The notes under the pieces were generated by a model. The model was not told where the DNA came from. It searched no databases and was given only the letters and a program-made list of their open reading frames with translations. The position numbers were made by a program, and so were the translations under genes. This document shows, one piece after another, positions 38,041 to 49,572 of a stretch of 64,000 bases of DNA (the first letter of the stretch is position 1; each line of letters begins with the position of its first letter). Location: positions 682,001 to 746,000 of the forward strand of contig NZ_CP015105.1 in NCBI RefSeq assembly GCF_002214545.1, given 5' to 3'. Origin of the DNA: Thermococcus thioreducens (lineage in GTDB: Archaea > Methanobacteriota_B > Thermococci > Thermococcales > Thermococcaceae).

Positions 38041-38848
38041 TGACGTTGGGGGAATAGTTGCACTCCACACTGCCAACGAGAGGCTCAGCGGCAACCTCTA
38101 CGAACGCTACACCCGAGGCGGTCCCTGGATGAGCGTCGAGACCTGCGCGATCCATCTGAACAACCTCCTCCTTGATGACCAGCTCGTGGCCGTTGCCGAG
38201 CTAAAAGGTATTATAGTTGGCGAGGTCGAGGTTCTGTTCTCCGAGGAGCCCGTTGGTGGAAGGCTCAGGAAAATAGGGCACGTGGACGTTATCGAGGTTC
38301 ACCCCGACTACAGGGGCAGGGGAATCGGAAGGCTTCTGATGGAGTTCGTTGGGGAGGTCGCTAAGGAGCGGAAGGTCGAGATGCTGACCGTCCAGCCGGA
38401 TGAGGATGCGGAGGGATTCTACAGAAAGCTCGGCTTTGACGCTGAGCTTTTCACGGGGACAACCGTATGGGTTCCGGCGAGGGGCAGAGGAACCGTGGAG
38501 CCTTCGGCGTTCGGCTGGGAGGACGTTAAAAACCTTGAACTGGTTGCTGGCCGATTTCAGAGCTCCTACAGCATGTTCTTCTCGGCCTTTAAGGACAACA
38601 TCGCCGGGATTCACTATACGATCGAATCCGGCAGGAGCGGCGGCTCGTACTATGCCCTCAAGAGTCTCCCCGGGAGGGAGGGCGCTGCACTCCTTCTCTG
38701 GGGCAGGATTTGGGACTTGAAGGCTGTTCTCGGCAGGGCAAAGGTCCTCGGGTTCGAGCGGGTCCTGACACTCCTGCCGGGCGACGTTGAGAGCTTCGGC
38801 GCTGAAAAGGTGGGAAAAATTAAGATCCTCGCGAAGGAACTCACCTGA
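38015..38848 (+). CDS. GNAT-family N-acetyltransferase with extra C-terminal domain
   Basis: N-terminal GNAT domain (about 1-145) with the acetyl-CoA site [17 protein letters not shown] (about 93-109) and following [19 protein letters not shown] second domain of about 130 residues follows ([20 protein letters not shown] and onward), possibly a degenerate second GNAT fold. Acceptor unknown. ATG 38015 ([10 protein letters not shown]) follows GGTGAGGAGG; it overlaps the phosphatase by 26 bases, and its stop overlaps the M20 peptidase stop by 8 bases convergently. Confidence 0.85.
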   Translation: MRIRLATLDDVGGIVALHTANERLSGNLYERYTRGGPWMSVETCAIHLNNLLLDDQLVAVAELKGIIVGEVEVLFSEEPVGGRLRKIGHVDVIEVHPDYRGRGIGRLLMEFVGEVAKERKVEMLTVQPDEDAEGFYRKLGFDAELFTGTTVWVPARGRGTVEPSAFGWEDVKNLELVAGRFQSSYSMFFSAFKDNIAGIHYTIESGRSGGSYYALKSLPGREGAALLLWGRIWDLKAVLGRAKVLGFERVLTLLPGDVESFGAEKVGKIKILAKELT

Positions 38849-39986
38849 GGAACTCCATGGCAAGGGCGACTTCTATCGCCGTGCCGAGGTGGAGAACCTC
38901 TTCATCAACGTCGAACTTGGGGTGGTGGTGCGGGTAGATTATCCCCTTTTCCTCGTTGTATATCCCAAGCGTCAGGAACGCTCCGGGGACTTTCTGGAGG
39001 TAGAAGGCGAAGTCCTCGGCGCCCATAGTCGGCTCGACATCGCTGTGCCTCAGCCCGTACTTTTCGGCAACGTTTCTGGCAAAAGCCGCCATGCCCTTAT
39101 CGTTAACGGTCGGCGGGACGAGCTCCTCTATCGACAGCTCGTAGGAAGCCCCGTGTGCCATGGTGACACCTTCGAATATCTCCTTCATACGCCTCTGAAT
39201 CAGCTCGCCTATCTCGTGCTTGAAGAATCTTACCGTTCCCTTCATCTGGACTCCCTCTGGAATCACGTTGAAGGCCGTCCCAGCCTGTACAGCAGTGACG
39301 CTTACAACGCCAGTCTCAATTGGAGGTACGTTTCTGCTCGCTATGGTCTGGAGTGCGAGTATTGCTTCCGCCGCTATGGGAATTGGATCAACGGTCTGGT
39401 GTGGCGATGCCCCGTGGCCGCCCTTACCGATTATCCGTGCCTTGAATATGCCCGCACCGGCCATGAACGGGCCTTCCCTTATCCCTATCACCCCGCTGGG
39501 CATGTCGATCCACACGTGGAGGCCGAACACTGCATCCACTCCTTCAAGTGCACCGCCCTCTATCATCTTCACCGCTCCGTTGCCGCCCTCCTCGGCCGGC
39601 TGGAAGATTAGCCTCACCCTGCCGTTGAGCTCATCGATATGCTCGGCTATTATCTTCGCCGCCCCGAGGAGCATGGCCGTGTGGGCATCGTGTCCGCAGG
39701 CGTGCATCTTTCCGGGAATCCTGGATTTATAGGGAACGTCATTCTCCTCCTGAACTGGCAGGGCGTCCATGTCGGCCCTTAGGGCTATCGTCTTCTTACC
39801 CTCGCCGATGTCCGCTATTATCCCGGTTCCGACACGTTTAATGGAGTATCCCCACTCGCGCAGGTGTTCTTCCACTATTCTTGAGGTTCTCTCCTCCTCG
39901 TACTTGAGCTCCGGGTGCATGTGGAAGTCCCTTCTCCAGGCTATTATCTCCCCCCTAATCTTCAGGGCTTCTTCGAGCGGGTTCAT
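38841..39986 (-). CDS. M20-family amidohydrolase / carboxypeptidase
   Basis: Zinc-dependent peptidase M20D of 381 residues: WRRDFHMHPELKYEEERT (about 18-35), ALRADMDALPVQEEND (His-free first metal region with Asp), KMHACGHDAHTAMLLG (about 92-107, metal ligands), QPAEEGGNGA (catalytic Glu pair) and VEPTMGAEDFAFYL. It resembles the Thermococcales/Sulfolobus carboxypeptidase and aminoacylase group; true substrate among N-acyl amino acids and peptides is not certain. Length is full for the family. Confidence 0.92.
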   Translation of the reverse strand: MNPLEEALKIRGEIIAWRRDFHMHPELKYEEERTSRIVEEHLREWGYSIKRVGTGIIADIGEGKKTIALRADMDALPVQEENDVPYKSRIPGKMHACGHDAHTAMLLGAAKIIAEHIDELNGRVRLIFQPAEEGGNGAVKMIEGGALEGVDAVFGLHVWIDMPSGVIGIREGPFMAGAGIFKARIIGKGGHGASPHQTVDPIPIAAEAILALQTIASRNVPPIETGVVSVTAVQAGTAFNVIPEGVQMKGTVRFFKHEIGELIQRRMKEIFEGVTMAHGASYELSIEELVPPTVNDKGMAAFARNVAEKYGLRHSDVEPTMGAEDFAFYLQKVPGAFLTLGIYNEEKGIIYPHHHPKFDVDEEVLHLGTAIEVALAMEFLR

Positions 39987-40399
39987 GGTCTCACCTGGAC
40001 TTAAAATTGTAAAACCCCCATATTAACTTTTCGATGAGTGTCTTAATGAATGCCACGACTCTTAGGGACTCTCAGAAAACCACTCACTCTTTGCCAGTGC
40101 TGGAACTTTGCCTGTGCAAAGTTTCGTCGAGGTTTGTGATTCTTTCGTGGATTGCTGTTTGGAGAGGTTTTCACTTGAATTGGCAGTTCTGTTTGGGATT
40201 CTTTTGGCCTACGCGTCTAAAATGGGTTCGGGCTTTTTAGCGCTCCTTCGGAGCGCGTTGACGTCGAACCCGTTGAAGAACGCCCTTTCGACATGAACCC
40301 AAAGTACACCCAGCCACTAAAACAAAAAATCCCCTAAGGACTGACCACTCAAAAGGAATCACGACCTTTTGATCAAACTTTTCGCCAGAAAAGTTTCTA
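39987..40399. other. Structured gene-free region downstream of tRNA-Val
   Basis: No convincing gene. The plus strand has an open stretch (40108-40296) with a hydrophobic reading SLELAVLFGILLAYASKMG but no start signal; it could be a relic. Three inverted repeats stand out: AACTTTGC/GCAAAGTT around CTGT (40106-40125); a nested pair GGGTTCG (40224-40230) with CGAACCC (40266-40272) enclosing GCGCTCC TTC GGAGCGC (40240-40256); and AAACTTTT/AAAAGTTT (about 40375-40396), just past the tRNA-Val 3' end. I recall similar hairpins as scattered intergenic repeats in Thermococcus but cannot verify it here. Confidence 0.5.
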
Positions 40400-40477
40400 T
40401 GGTGGGCCCGCGGGGATTCGAACCCCGGACCTCCACCTTGTCAGGGTGGCGTCATAACCAGTCTAGACCACGGGCCC
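40400..40477 (-). tRNA. tRNA-Val (GAC)
   Basis: Complete cloverleaf on the minus strand: acceptor GGGCCCG/CGGGCCC, discriminator A, encoded CCA at 40400-40402, anticodon stem CCACC/GGTGG with loop CTGACAA giving anticodon GAC, and T-arm GGGGTTCGAATCCCC. No intron. It lies 10 bases after tRNA-Ala on the same strand, so both probably come from one transcript. Confidence 0.96.
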
Positions 40478-40487
40478 AACCCAAGGA

Positions 40488-40565
<78 letters not shown>

Positions 40566-40578
40566 ACACCCAACAGCT

Positions 40579-40630
40579 CCGCACGGCCCTAAAACCCGGC
40601 TCTCATCTCTCTCCGGGCCTACCCGTGCGG
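40579..40630 (-). ncRNA. Structured leader between tRNA promoter and tRNA-Ala (candidate small RNA)
   Basis: On the minus strand an 8-base outer stem CCGCACGG (40630-40623) pairs with CCGTGCGG (40586-40579); inside, CCCGG/CCGGG makes a second stem capped by a purine-rich loop AGAGAGATGAGAG, with asymmetric internal loops between. A TATA-like GTTTATAAAG (40654-40663, minus strand) would start transcription just before it. It could be the 5' leader of the tRNA transcript or a small guide RNA; the two-stem layout recalls H/ACA RNAs but AGC stands where ACA would be expected. Confidence 0.35.
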
Positions 40631-40823
40631 GCATTTACCTATCATCGGGTGGGCTTTATAAACTTTACGCTTTGCTCCCTTGCCTCTATGTTCCCCTCCG
40701 AGCGTTTTGAAGGTAAGAGCGCCCAACTGACGGCAGGTCTTGTGAACGTTGGTTAGCTGAAGTACATGGAATCCAGGATAAGGTTTATAAGACTCCCCCC
40801 CAACCAACCGTGAGGCGAGACCG

Positions 40824-41111
40824 GTGGGGCGGGAGATAACCGAGGAAAAGCTTCAGAAGTACTTTAAAATCACCGCTGAAGCGCTGGAGACCCTTGAAAT
40901 AGCTGTTCATGAGAAGAGCCTTTTGAGGGGAGTTGCCCAGGACTTTCTCACCATGGCGAGGAGCTATTTTGAGGACGCCAAATACTACTACGAGAAAGGC
41001 GACTATGTAACTGCCTTTGCCGCGCTCAACTATGCCCACGGTTTTATAGACGCAGGTGTAAGGCTGGGAGTCTTTAAGGGAGAGGACGACAGGCTGTTTG
41101 CCTTTGGCTGA
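40824..41111 (+). CDS. DUF357-family protein
   Basis: Helical protein of 95 residues, a conserved archaeal family of unknown role (DUF357). It reads as two to three long helices ([59 protein letters not shown]), in the manner of a HEPN- or TPR-like bundle. GTG start at 40824; a TATA box GGTTTATAAGAC lies at about 40781-40792. The next gene begins 10 bases after its stop. Confidence 0.8.
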   Translation: MGREITEEKLQKYFKITAEALETLEIAVHEKSLLRGVAQDFLTMARSYFEDAKYYYEKGDYVTAFAALNYAHGFIDAGVRLGVFKGEDDRLFAFG

Positions 41112-41121
41112 GGTGGGAGCT

Positions 41122-41490
41122 ATGGGAGACTACGTTGTTGTTTTGGAGGCACCCATTATAGTGAGGGACGTCGAGACGAGCGAGGACGCGATAAACGTCG
41201 CGGTGAGCAAGGTCGCAAAGGCGCTCAACAAGGAAAAGCTCGACTTTGTGAGGGTTGAGATAGGCTACTCCCAGTGCCCTGTCTGCGGGGCCCACTTCGA
41301 GAGTGCCTTCGTTATAGGTTCTGTCGGCCTGGTTGGGATGTATCTCACGATAAAGGTTTACAACGCTCAAACCATCGAGCACGCTGAGAGAATAGCCAAG
41401 GCAGTCATCGGAAAGGCCCTCAAGAAGGTTCCGCTTAAGGTCTATGAGATAAGGGAACTTACAGAGGAGGAAGAGGGCGACGGGGTCGAA

Positions 41491-41499
<9 letters not shown>
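41122..41499 (+). CDS. UPF0212 / DUF555 family protein
   Basis: Protein of 125 residues of the archaeal UPF0212 family: MGDYVVVLEAPIIVRDVETS at the start, a CPVCGAHFESAF motif (about 52-63; a single CxxC), and the C-terminal KKVPLKVYEIRELTEEE. Function unknown. ATG 41122 follows GGTGGGAG; upstream in-frame codons from 41098 lie in the previous gene. Overlaps the end of the membrane protein gene on the other strand by 9 bases. Confidence 0.85.
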
Positions 41500-45003
<3,504 letters not shown>

Positions 45004-45027
45004 ACCACCACCTGATGAAGTAATGGG

Positions 45028-45118
45028 GACAAGGATTTAAAAATTCTTCCAGAAAAGCTTATAAACGAACCCCCCAAAGTGGCGATAGGTTGAGTATTAA
45101 GCTCATGAGGTGAGATAA
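45028..45118. promoter_or_regulatory. Divergent promoters for the membrane protein and S8e
   Basis: Minus-strand AT box GAATTTTTAAATCC at about 45031-45044 for the membrane protein gene starting at 45003. Plus-strand TATA box AGCTTATAAACG (45056-45067) for S8e, preceded by AGAAA purines like a BRE and about 52 bases before the ATG, leaving a 25-30 base leader with GAGGTGAG at 45107-45114. Confidence 0.6.
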
Positions 45119-45511
45119 ATGGCTATCTGGCAGGGAAGGTCACTCAAGAAGCCTTCAGGCGGAAGGATTATCCTCGCTAGGAAGAAGAGGAAGAGGGAGC
45201 TCGGAAGGGAGCCGGCTTTCACCAAGGTCGCTGAGGAGCGGGAGAAGAGGAAGATAATCAGAACCTACGGTGGAAACCGGAAGGTCAGGCTTATCGAGGC
45301 CCTCTACGCCAACGTCTTCGAGAACGGCAAGGGCAAGAAGGTCAAAATCATCAGGGTTATTGAGAACCCCGCCAACAGGCAGTACGTCAGGAGAAACATA
45401 ATCACCAAGGGTGCCATCATAGAGACCGAGGCCGGAAAGGCCATCGTCACCAGCAGGCCCGGCCAGGACGGCGTCGTCAACGCTGTCCTGATAAAAGAAG
45501 AGAGCGCCTGA
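45119..45511 (+). CDS. rps8e: Ribosomal protein S8e
   Basis: Small-subunit protein of 130 residues, strongly basic at the N-terminus: [20 protein letters not shown] then [17 protein letters not shown] and the family signature [18 protein letters not shown] (about 55-72), ending [18 protein letters not shown]. Full length for archaeal S8e. ATG 45119 follows GAGGTGAGATAA. Confidence 0.97.
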   Translation: MAIWQGRSLKKPSGGRIILARKKRKRELGREPAFTKVAEEREKRKIIRTYGGNRKVRLIEALYANVFENGKGKKVKIIRVIENPANRQYVRRNIITKGAIIETEAGKAIVTSRPGQDGVVNAVLIKEESA

Positions 45512-45623
45512 ATTCTTTTCTCCTTTTAAATACCATCGTTAGGTACCGTTAACCCTAAAAACTTTACGCTACCGTTAACTTCTCTGGCTTTACGGGGTTT
45601 AACGAAGATAAAAGAAGCGTGGG
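45512..45623. other. Convergent intergenic spacer with a short direct repeat
   Basis: Between the stops of S8e and NOG1. The ten bases TACCGTTAAC occur twice, at 45544-45553 and 45570-45579, in the same orientation. A T-rich run (TTCTTTTCTCCTTTT, about 45513-45527) follows the S8e stop and fits an archaeal intrinsic terminator. Nothing coding seen. Confidence 0.45.
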
Positions 45624-46703
45624 TCAGAGCTCAAACTCCTCCCTGTACTTTCTCAGCTCCTTCTCCATTATTCTCCTCGTCTGCTCCTCGACCATGGGCT
45701 TTACGAGCTCTATGACGCGCTCCTTCAGCTCATCCAGACCTTCACCGTTCAGGGCCGAGATTCTGAGGGGTTCGAGCCCCTTGGAGCGGACGAAGGCCTC
45801 AACAGTCTTTATTTTCTCCTCGTCCGCTATGTCCACCTTGTTGAGGACGACTATGAACGGAAACTCGCCGAACTCACTGTATATTTCCTCAAACAGATGC
45901 ATCTGCTCTTCTACTGGGTATCCGCAGTACTCGCTCGGGTCGAAGATGTAGACGATGACCCTTCCGAGGTGCTTTAAAGCCAAGATGGCCTGCCTCTCAA
46001 CCTCGTTCCTCTCGCTCAGCGGCCTGTCGAGAAGGCCGGGTGTGTCTATAACCTGGTACTTGAGGTAGTGCTCCTCGAACTGGCCGACGTTTATGCCCTT
46101 TGTGGTGAAGGGATAGCTCGCAACCTCTGGCTTGGCGTTGGTCAGGGCCCTCAGAAGGGTGCTCTTGCCCACGTTGGGGTGGCCGGCGATGACGACCGTC
46201 GGAAGCTCAAGGTCAACGACCGGAAGGTCCTTCAGCACGTTTCTTGCCCGGTTGAGGTATTCAAGGTCGTCCGCTGTGTCCCTTAATATGTCTGCAACGC
46301 GGCCGTAGAAGCTCCTCCTGAGCCTGGCTATCTCATTTGGATCCCTTTCATACCTTATCTTTTCAACATAGCGCTGCTCCAGGTTCCTTATCGTCTTTAT
46401 CGCCCAGTTGACCCTCGCAAGAGAGCGGTGGAACTGATCCCTGTCAACGAGCGTGTCAACCAGCTCCCTGTAGAACGCTGGCAGTTCCGAAACTCCCGGC
46501 GTTCTGTCCAGGAGCTTTCTGAGGTTGTCCCTCACAACGTTGGAGACAGTCCTAACCCTGAGCTCCTCCCTCTGTCTCGCCTTGGCCCTCGGGCCACCTT
46601 TTGGGGTGAATGCTGAAGCGGCCTTTTCGGCCCTTCTGAATGCCTTGTCAATGAGCTCGTCAGCGGTAAGCACGGTCGGCATTTTTTCGAACGGGTTCTT
46701 CAT
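45624..46703 (-). CDS. NOG1-family ribosome-assembly GTPase
   Basis: GTPase of 359 residues of the NOG1 group (COG1084): helical N-terminal domain (NPFEKMPTVLTADELIDKAF) that binds the 60S/50S interface in relatives, then the G domain with G1 IAGHPNVGKSTLL (about 171-183), G3 VIDTPGLLDRP, and G4 LNKVD, and a short C-terminal helix. Archaeal NOG1 is shorter than the eukaryotic one. ATG 46703 follows GGTGGGAG; the in-frame start at 46712 is less well placed. Confidence 0.92.
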   Translation of the reverse strand: MKNPFEKMPTVLTADELIDKAFRRAEKAASAFTPKGGPRAKARQREELRVRTVSNVVRDNLRKLLDRTPGVSELPAFYRELVDTLVDRDQFHRSLARVNWAIKTIRNLEQRYVEKIRYERDPNEIARLRRSFYGRVADILRDTADDLEYLNRARNVLKDLPVVDLELPTVVIAGHPNVGKSTLLRALTNAKPEVASYPFTTKGINVGQFEEHYLKYQVIDTPGLLDRPLSERNEVERQAILALKHLGRVIVYIFDPSEYCGYPVEEQMHLFEEIYSEFGEFPFIVVLNKVDIADEEKIKTVEAFVRSKGLEPLRISALNGEGLDELKERVIELVKPMVEEQTRRIMEKELRKYREEFEL

Positions 46704-46765
46704 CTCTCCCACCTCTCCTTTTCTCTCGCGGTGCTTAGCTTTTCGGCTGGGTATTTAAAGGTTCG

Positions 46766-47450
46766 CTAAAGCTCGATGGTCTTGCCCACGTGCAGCGGCT
46801 CTATCCTACCACCGAGCCTGCTCTTCAGATATGCGTATGAATCGATGCCCGTTCAGTGGCCGGCGTAGAGCTTTTCGACATCTGTTCTCCCGGCGATTTC
46901 ATCGAGAGTCTCCTTTTTGGCCCCCTTAAGGTGAAACCCTCCGATGAGGGCTTTAACCGGTTTCCCGCTGACGTCTTCCGCGTGCCACGCTATGTTAAGA
47001 ACTCCGGAGTGACCGCAGCCCGTTATCACAGCCACACTCTCACCCAGATCCACTATAAGGGCGATGTCGTCCGGAATCGAGTCCATTTGTAGTTTCCCTC
47101 TTTCCTCGATGTAGCCCACCGTCCTATCCCACGTGCGCCTGAGTATTTCTCCAGAGCTCCAGAATCCCGGCGCAAATTCGAAAGGCTTTTCCTTGAGAAA
47201 GAACTCCGCCCCGAGTTCCTCCAGCTCGCCCCTGCTGAAAGGTATGCCTATCTCTCTCCGCCTTGGCTTCATGGAGATTCTTTTTGTGAACACTCCGGGA
47301 TGGGCGATGACTTTTTTCTTTTCACAAGCCTCGCCCTTCAGGGCGGGGAGGAGGTCAGCCCTTCATGTTCGACGAGGACGGAAAAGCCATGCGCACCAAG
47401 GAGACCTTTTTGAATCCCGAATGGTTTTCGTAGGTTACCGTGAGTTTCAT
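46766..47450 (-). pseudogene. Decayed metallo-beta-lactamase-fold gene (COG1237 type)
   Basis: Broken in three ways. It begins MKLTVTYENHSGFKK (ATG 47448-47450), then shifts frame at an A-run near 47410 and continues GLLGAHGFSVLVEHEG. The metal-binding core that should follow is missing, replaced by an IS-like scar. The C-terminal half resumes at KVIAHPGVFTKRISMKPRRR and has an intact GCGHSGVLNIAW and GGFHLKGAKKE. Last, UGA (46853-46855) stands where this family has Cys in GHCTG, after which the same frame runs on as TGIDSYAYLKSRLGGRIEPL to TAG at 46766. An isolated open frame of 146 codons (46853-47293) is part of it. The parent family acts on pterin- or cyclic-phosphate-like substrates. Confidence 0.82.
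47311..47357 (+). mobile_element. IS200/IS605-type end relic inside the decayed gene
   Basis: Between the two halves of the decayed gene the plus strand has CTTTTTTCTTTTCACAAGCC, then the hairpin CGCCCTTCAGGGCG and GGGAGGAGGTCAG. A hairpin of this form followed by GGAGGAGGTCA is typical, as I recall, of the right end (and of the TnpB guide RNA scaffold) of IS200/IS605 elements in Thermococcales. The transposase genes are gone. Assignment is from memory of such ends, not from a search. Confidence 0.45.
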
Positions 47451-47506
47451 CACACCCCCTCGAAAAGTTTATGTTCTTGGGAGTTAAAACCCTTGGTGTG
47501 GTTGCC

Positions 47507-48316
47507 ATGGTCAACATCGGTGAATACATAGCTCCCCTGGTTTCGGGCGTTGTCGTGGCGCTCTCATCCTGGCTTCCCACCAGTCCGGAGGGTTATTCAA
47601 TCATGGGATTTCTGGAAGGTGTAACGCCGGCCTATGTGGACTACCTTGTTCCTGCGTATCTCGGTGTGACGTTTGCTGTGCTGTTTTACTTTAAGGAGAA
47701 AATCGCGCTTGGGTCTCAGAGGGCCCTGCGCAGGAGTCTTGACCCGGACGTGAAATATCTTCTATACACCACCCTCTTTACACTCCTTATCGGTTATCCC
47801 CTGCTGGTTGGTCTGGGGGTGGTCATCGATCCTAAGGTTTCCGACTTCATCAACGCCCTTCTCGGATTTGCGATCTTTCTGTTCGCTCTCTTCATGGGTC
47901 GCTTCCGCCCTCTCCTGGGTGGGGCTAAGGAGAAAATCAAGGAGGACGACGGGGCGACCCTTGTGGACTCCATAGTTTCCGGCCTGCTGCAGGGAGGGAC
48001 GCTGATGGGCGGCTTTTCAAGGAGCGGATTCGTGTTCTTCGGCCTAGTCGTTACGGGGGTCACCCCCAAGAAGGCCCTTGAACTGAGTTTTCTTATAGCC
48101 CCTGTCTATTTCATACTGAAGCTCGCCTTCGTAGGTGGATGGGATCCGGCGCTTCCTGTTCCACTGCTCTTTGCGGCCTTTCTATCGGCATTCGTGACAA
48201 GCATAGTTACGATGAAGGGCCTTCTTAGGGCCGTTGAAGTTTTCGGGGAGAGAGTGTTCCTCGCCCTCTTTGGCCTGATACCTGTGTTCGTCTATTTAGT
48301 GGGGGTGGTTCTGTGA
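47507..48316 (+). CDS. uppP: Undecaprenyl-diphosphatase-like polyprenyl pyrophosphate phosphatase
   Basis: Integral membrane enzyme of 269 residues, BacA/UppP family, which recycles a polyprenyl pyrophosphate carrier; in archaea the likely lipid is dolichyl or undecaprenyl type. Family motifs: GVVVALSSWLPTSPEGY (E-containing first signature, about 11-27) and GLLQGGTLMGGFSRSGFVFF (second signature with SRSG, about 159-178). Six to eight hydrophobic helices. ATG 47507 follows GGTGTGG. The end overlaps the next start (GTGA). Confidence 0.9.
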   Translation: MVNIGEYIAPLVSGVVVALSSWLPTSPEGYSIMGFLEGVTPAYVDYLVPAYLGVTFAVLFYFKEKIALGSQRALRRSLDPDVKYLLYTTLFTLLIGYPLLVGLGVVIDPKVSDFINALLGFAIFLFALFMGRFRPLLGGAKEKIKEDDGATLVDSIVSGLLQGGTLMGGFSRSGFVFFGLVVTGVTPKKALELSFLIAPVYFILKLAFVGGWDPALPVPLLFAAFLSAFVTSIVTMKGLLRAVEVFGERVFLALFGLIPVFVYLVGVVL

Positions 48317-49572
48317 AGGGCGTAATCCTCGCGGCTGGAAAAGGGGAAAGGCTTCGTCCTCTGACGGATGACAGGCCAAAGGTCATGCTCAAAGTCGCAA
48401 ACAGACCGATAATTGAGTACGTGCTTGAGAATCTGGATCCCTTTGTGGATGAATTCATAATAATCGTCCGCTATGAAAAGGAAAAGCTGATCGATGGCCT
48501 TGGGGACGAGTTCAATGGGAAGCCTATGACATATGTTGACCAGCTCCCTGGCGAAGGCACCGCCAAGGCCATAGAATCAGCCCGGGAGCAGATTGGCGAT
48601 GAGGAGTTTATAGTCGCCAACGGAGATATATACTTCGAGATAGAGGGAGTGAAGGAGCTCGTTGGAGCGTTCAAGAGGGAAAAGGCAGACGCCGCGCTTC
48701 TGGTGAAGGAGTTTGACGATCTGAGTCATTTCGGTAAGGTCGAGGTCAGGGAAAACCTCGTCTCCATGGTGAGGGAGAAGCCGGGCAGTGTTTCCGGCTA
48801 TGCAAACCTCGGTGTCTATATCTTCAAACCCGACGTCTTTGAGTTCCTTCAAAAAACCCCCCTCAGCAAACGCGGGGAGTATGAGATAACAGACACTATC
48901 AACCTCATGATAGGGGACGGAAAACGGGTTGCCTACGCGGTTTATTCCGGCTACTGGAACGACGTTGGCAGGCCGTGGAATCTTCTGGAGCTCAACGAAT
49001 ACCTCCTGAAGAACAAGCTGAAGCACAGCATCAGGGGTATAGTTGAGGAAGGCGCCACGGTAGTTCCACCTGTGGAGATAGGTGAGGGGACCGTCGTAAG
49101 GAGCGGGGCGTACCTCATTGGGCCGGTGAAGATAGGAAGAAACTCCCGCATCGGCCCCAACTGCTTCATAAGGCCCTACACAAGCATCGGCGACAACTGC
49201 CATATAGGCAACGCTGTGGAGGTCAAGAACTCGATAATAATGGACAACAGCAACGCTCCCCACCTAAACTACGTCGGCGACTCAATAATCGGGGAGAACA
49301 CAAACCTCGGTGCCGGCACCATCACGGCAAACCTGAGACACGACAAGGGCACCATAAAGGTCGAGGTCAAAGGAAAACTTGAGGACTCCGGGAGGAGGAA
49401 GCTCGGAGCCATAATCGGCCACAACGTCAAGGTCGGCATAAACGTGAGCATATATCCCGGAAGGAAGATAGGGAGCAACTCGTTTGTTGGGCCTGGGGTG
49501 ATAGTCGATAGAAACGTTCCCAGCGGGAGTCTCGTGGTCATGAAACAGGAGAAGGCGGTGATGAAAAGATGA
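48313..49572 (+). CDS. Bifunctional sugar-1-phosphate nucleotidylyltransferase / acetyltransferase (GlmU-like)
   Basis: Protein of 419 residues. N-terminal nucleotidyltransferase (about 1-225) with KGVILAAGKGERLRPLTDDR (about 2-21), YVDQLPGEGTAKAI and VANGDIYFEIEG; C-terminal left-handed beta-helix (about 245-419) with hexapeptide repeats IGPNCFIRPYTSIGDNCHIG and GDSIIGENTNLGAGTITANL. This is the archaeal GlmU-like type that makes UDP-N-acetylglucosamine or dTDP-glucose; specificity is not clear from sequence. GTG start 48313 overlaps the uppP stop, so envelope lipid and sugar steps are coupled. Confidence 0.93.
   Translation: MKGVILAAGKGERLRPLTDDRPKVMLKVANRPIIEYVLENLDPFVDEFIIIVRYEKEKLIDGLGDEFNGKPMTYVDQLPGEGTAKAIESAREQIGDEEFIVANGDIYFEIEGVKELVGAFKREKADAALLVKEFDDLSHFGKVEVRENLVSMVREKPGSVSGYANLGVYIFKPDVFEFLQKTPLSKRGEYEITDTINLMIGDGKRVAYAVYSGYWNDVGRPWNLLELNEYLLKNKLKHSIRGIVEEGATVVPPVEIGEGTVVRSGAYLIGPVKIGRNSRIGPNCFIRPYTSIGDNCHIGNAVEVKNSIIMDNSNAPHLNYVGDSIIGENTNLGAGTITANLRHDKGTIKVEVKGKLEDSGRRKLGAIIGHNVKVGINVSIYPGRKIGSNSFVGPGVIVDRNVPSGSLVVMKQEKAVMKR

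Noticed and set aside
46853-46855. Selenocysteine codon in the metallo-beta-lactamase-fold gene
   Set aside because: Thermococcales are not known to have selenocysteine machinery, no SECIS-like hairpin was seen, and the gene is broken elsewhere too.
46853-47293. Free-standing 146-residue metallohydrolase gene
   Set aside because: It begins inside the reading frame of a larger broken gene whose N-terminal part lies upstream, and lacks the metal-binding core.
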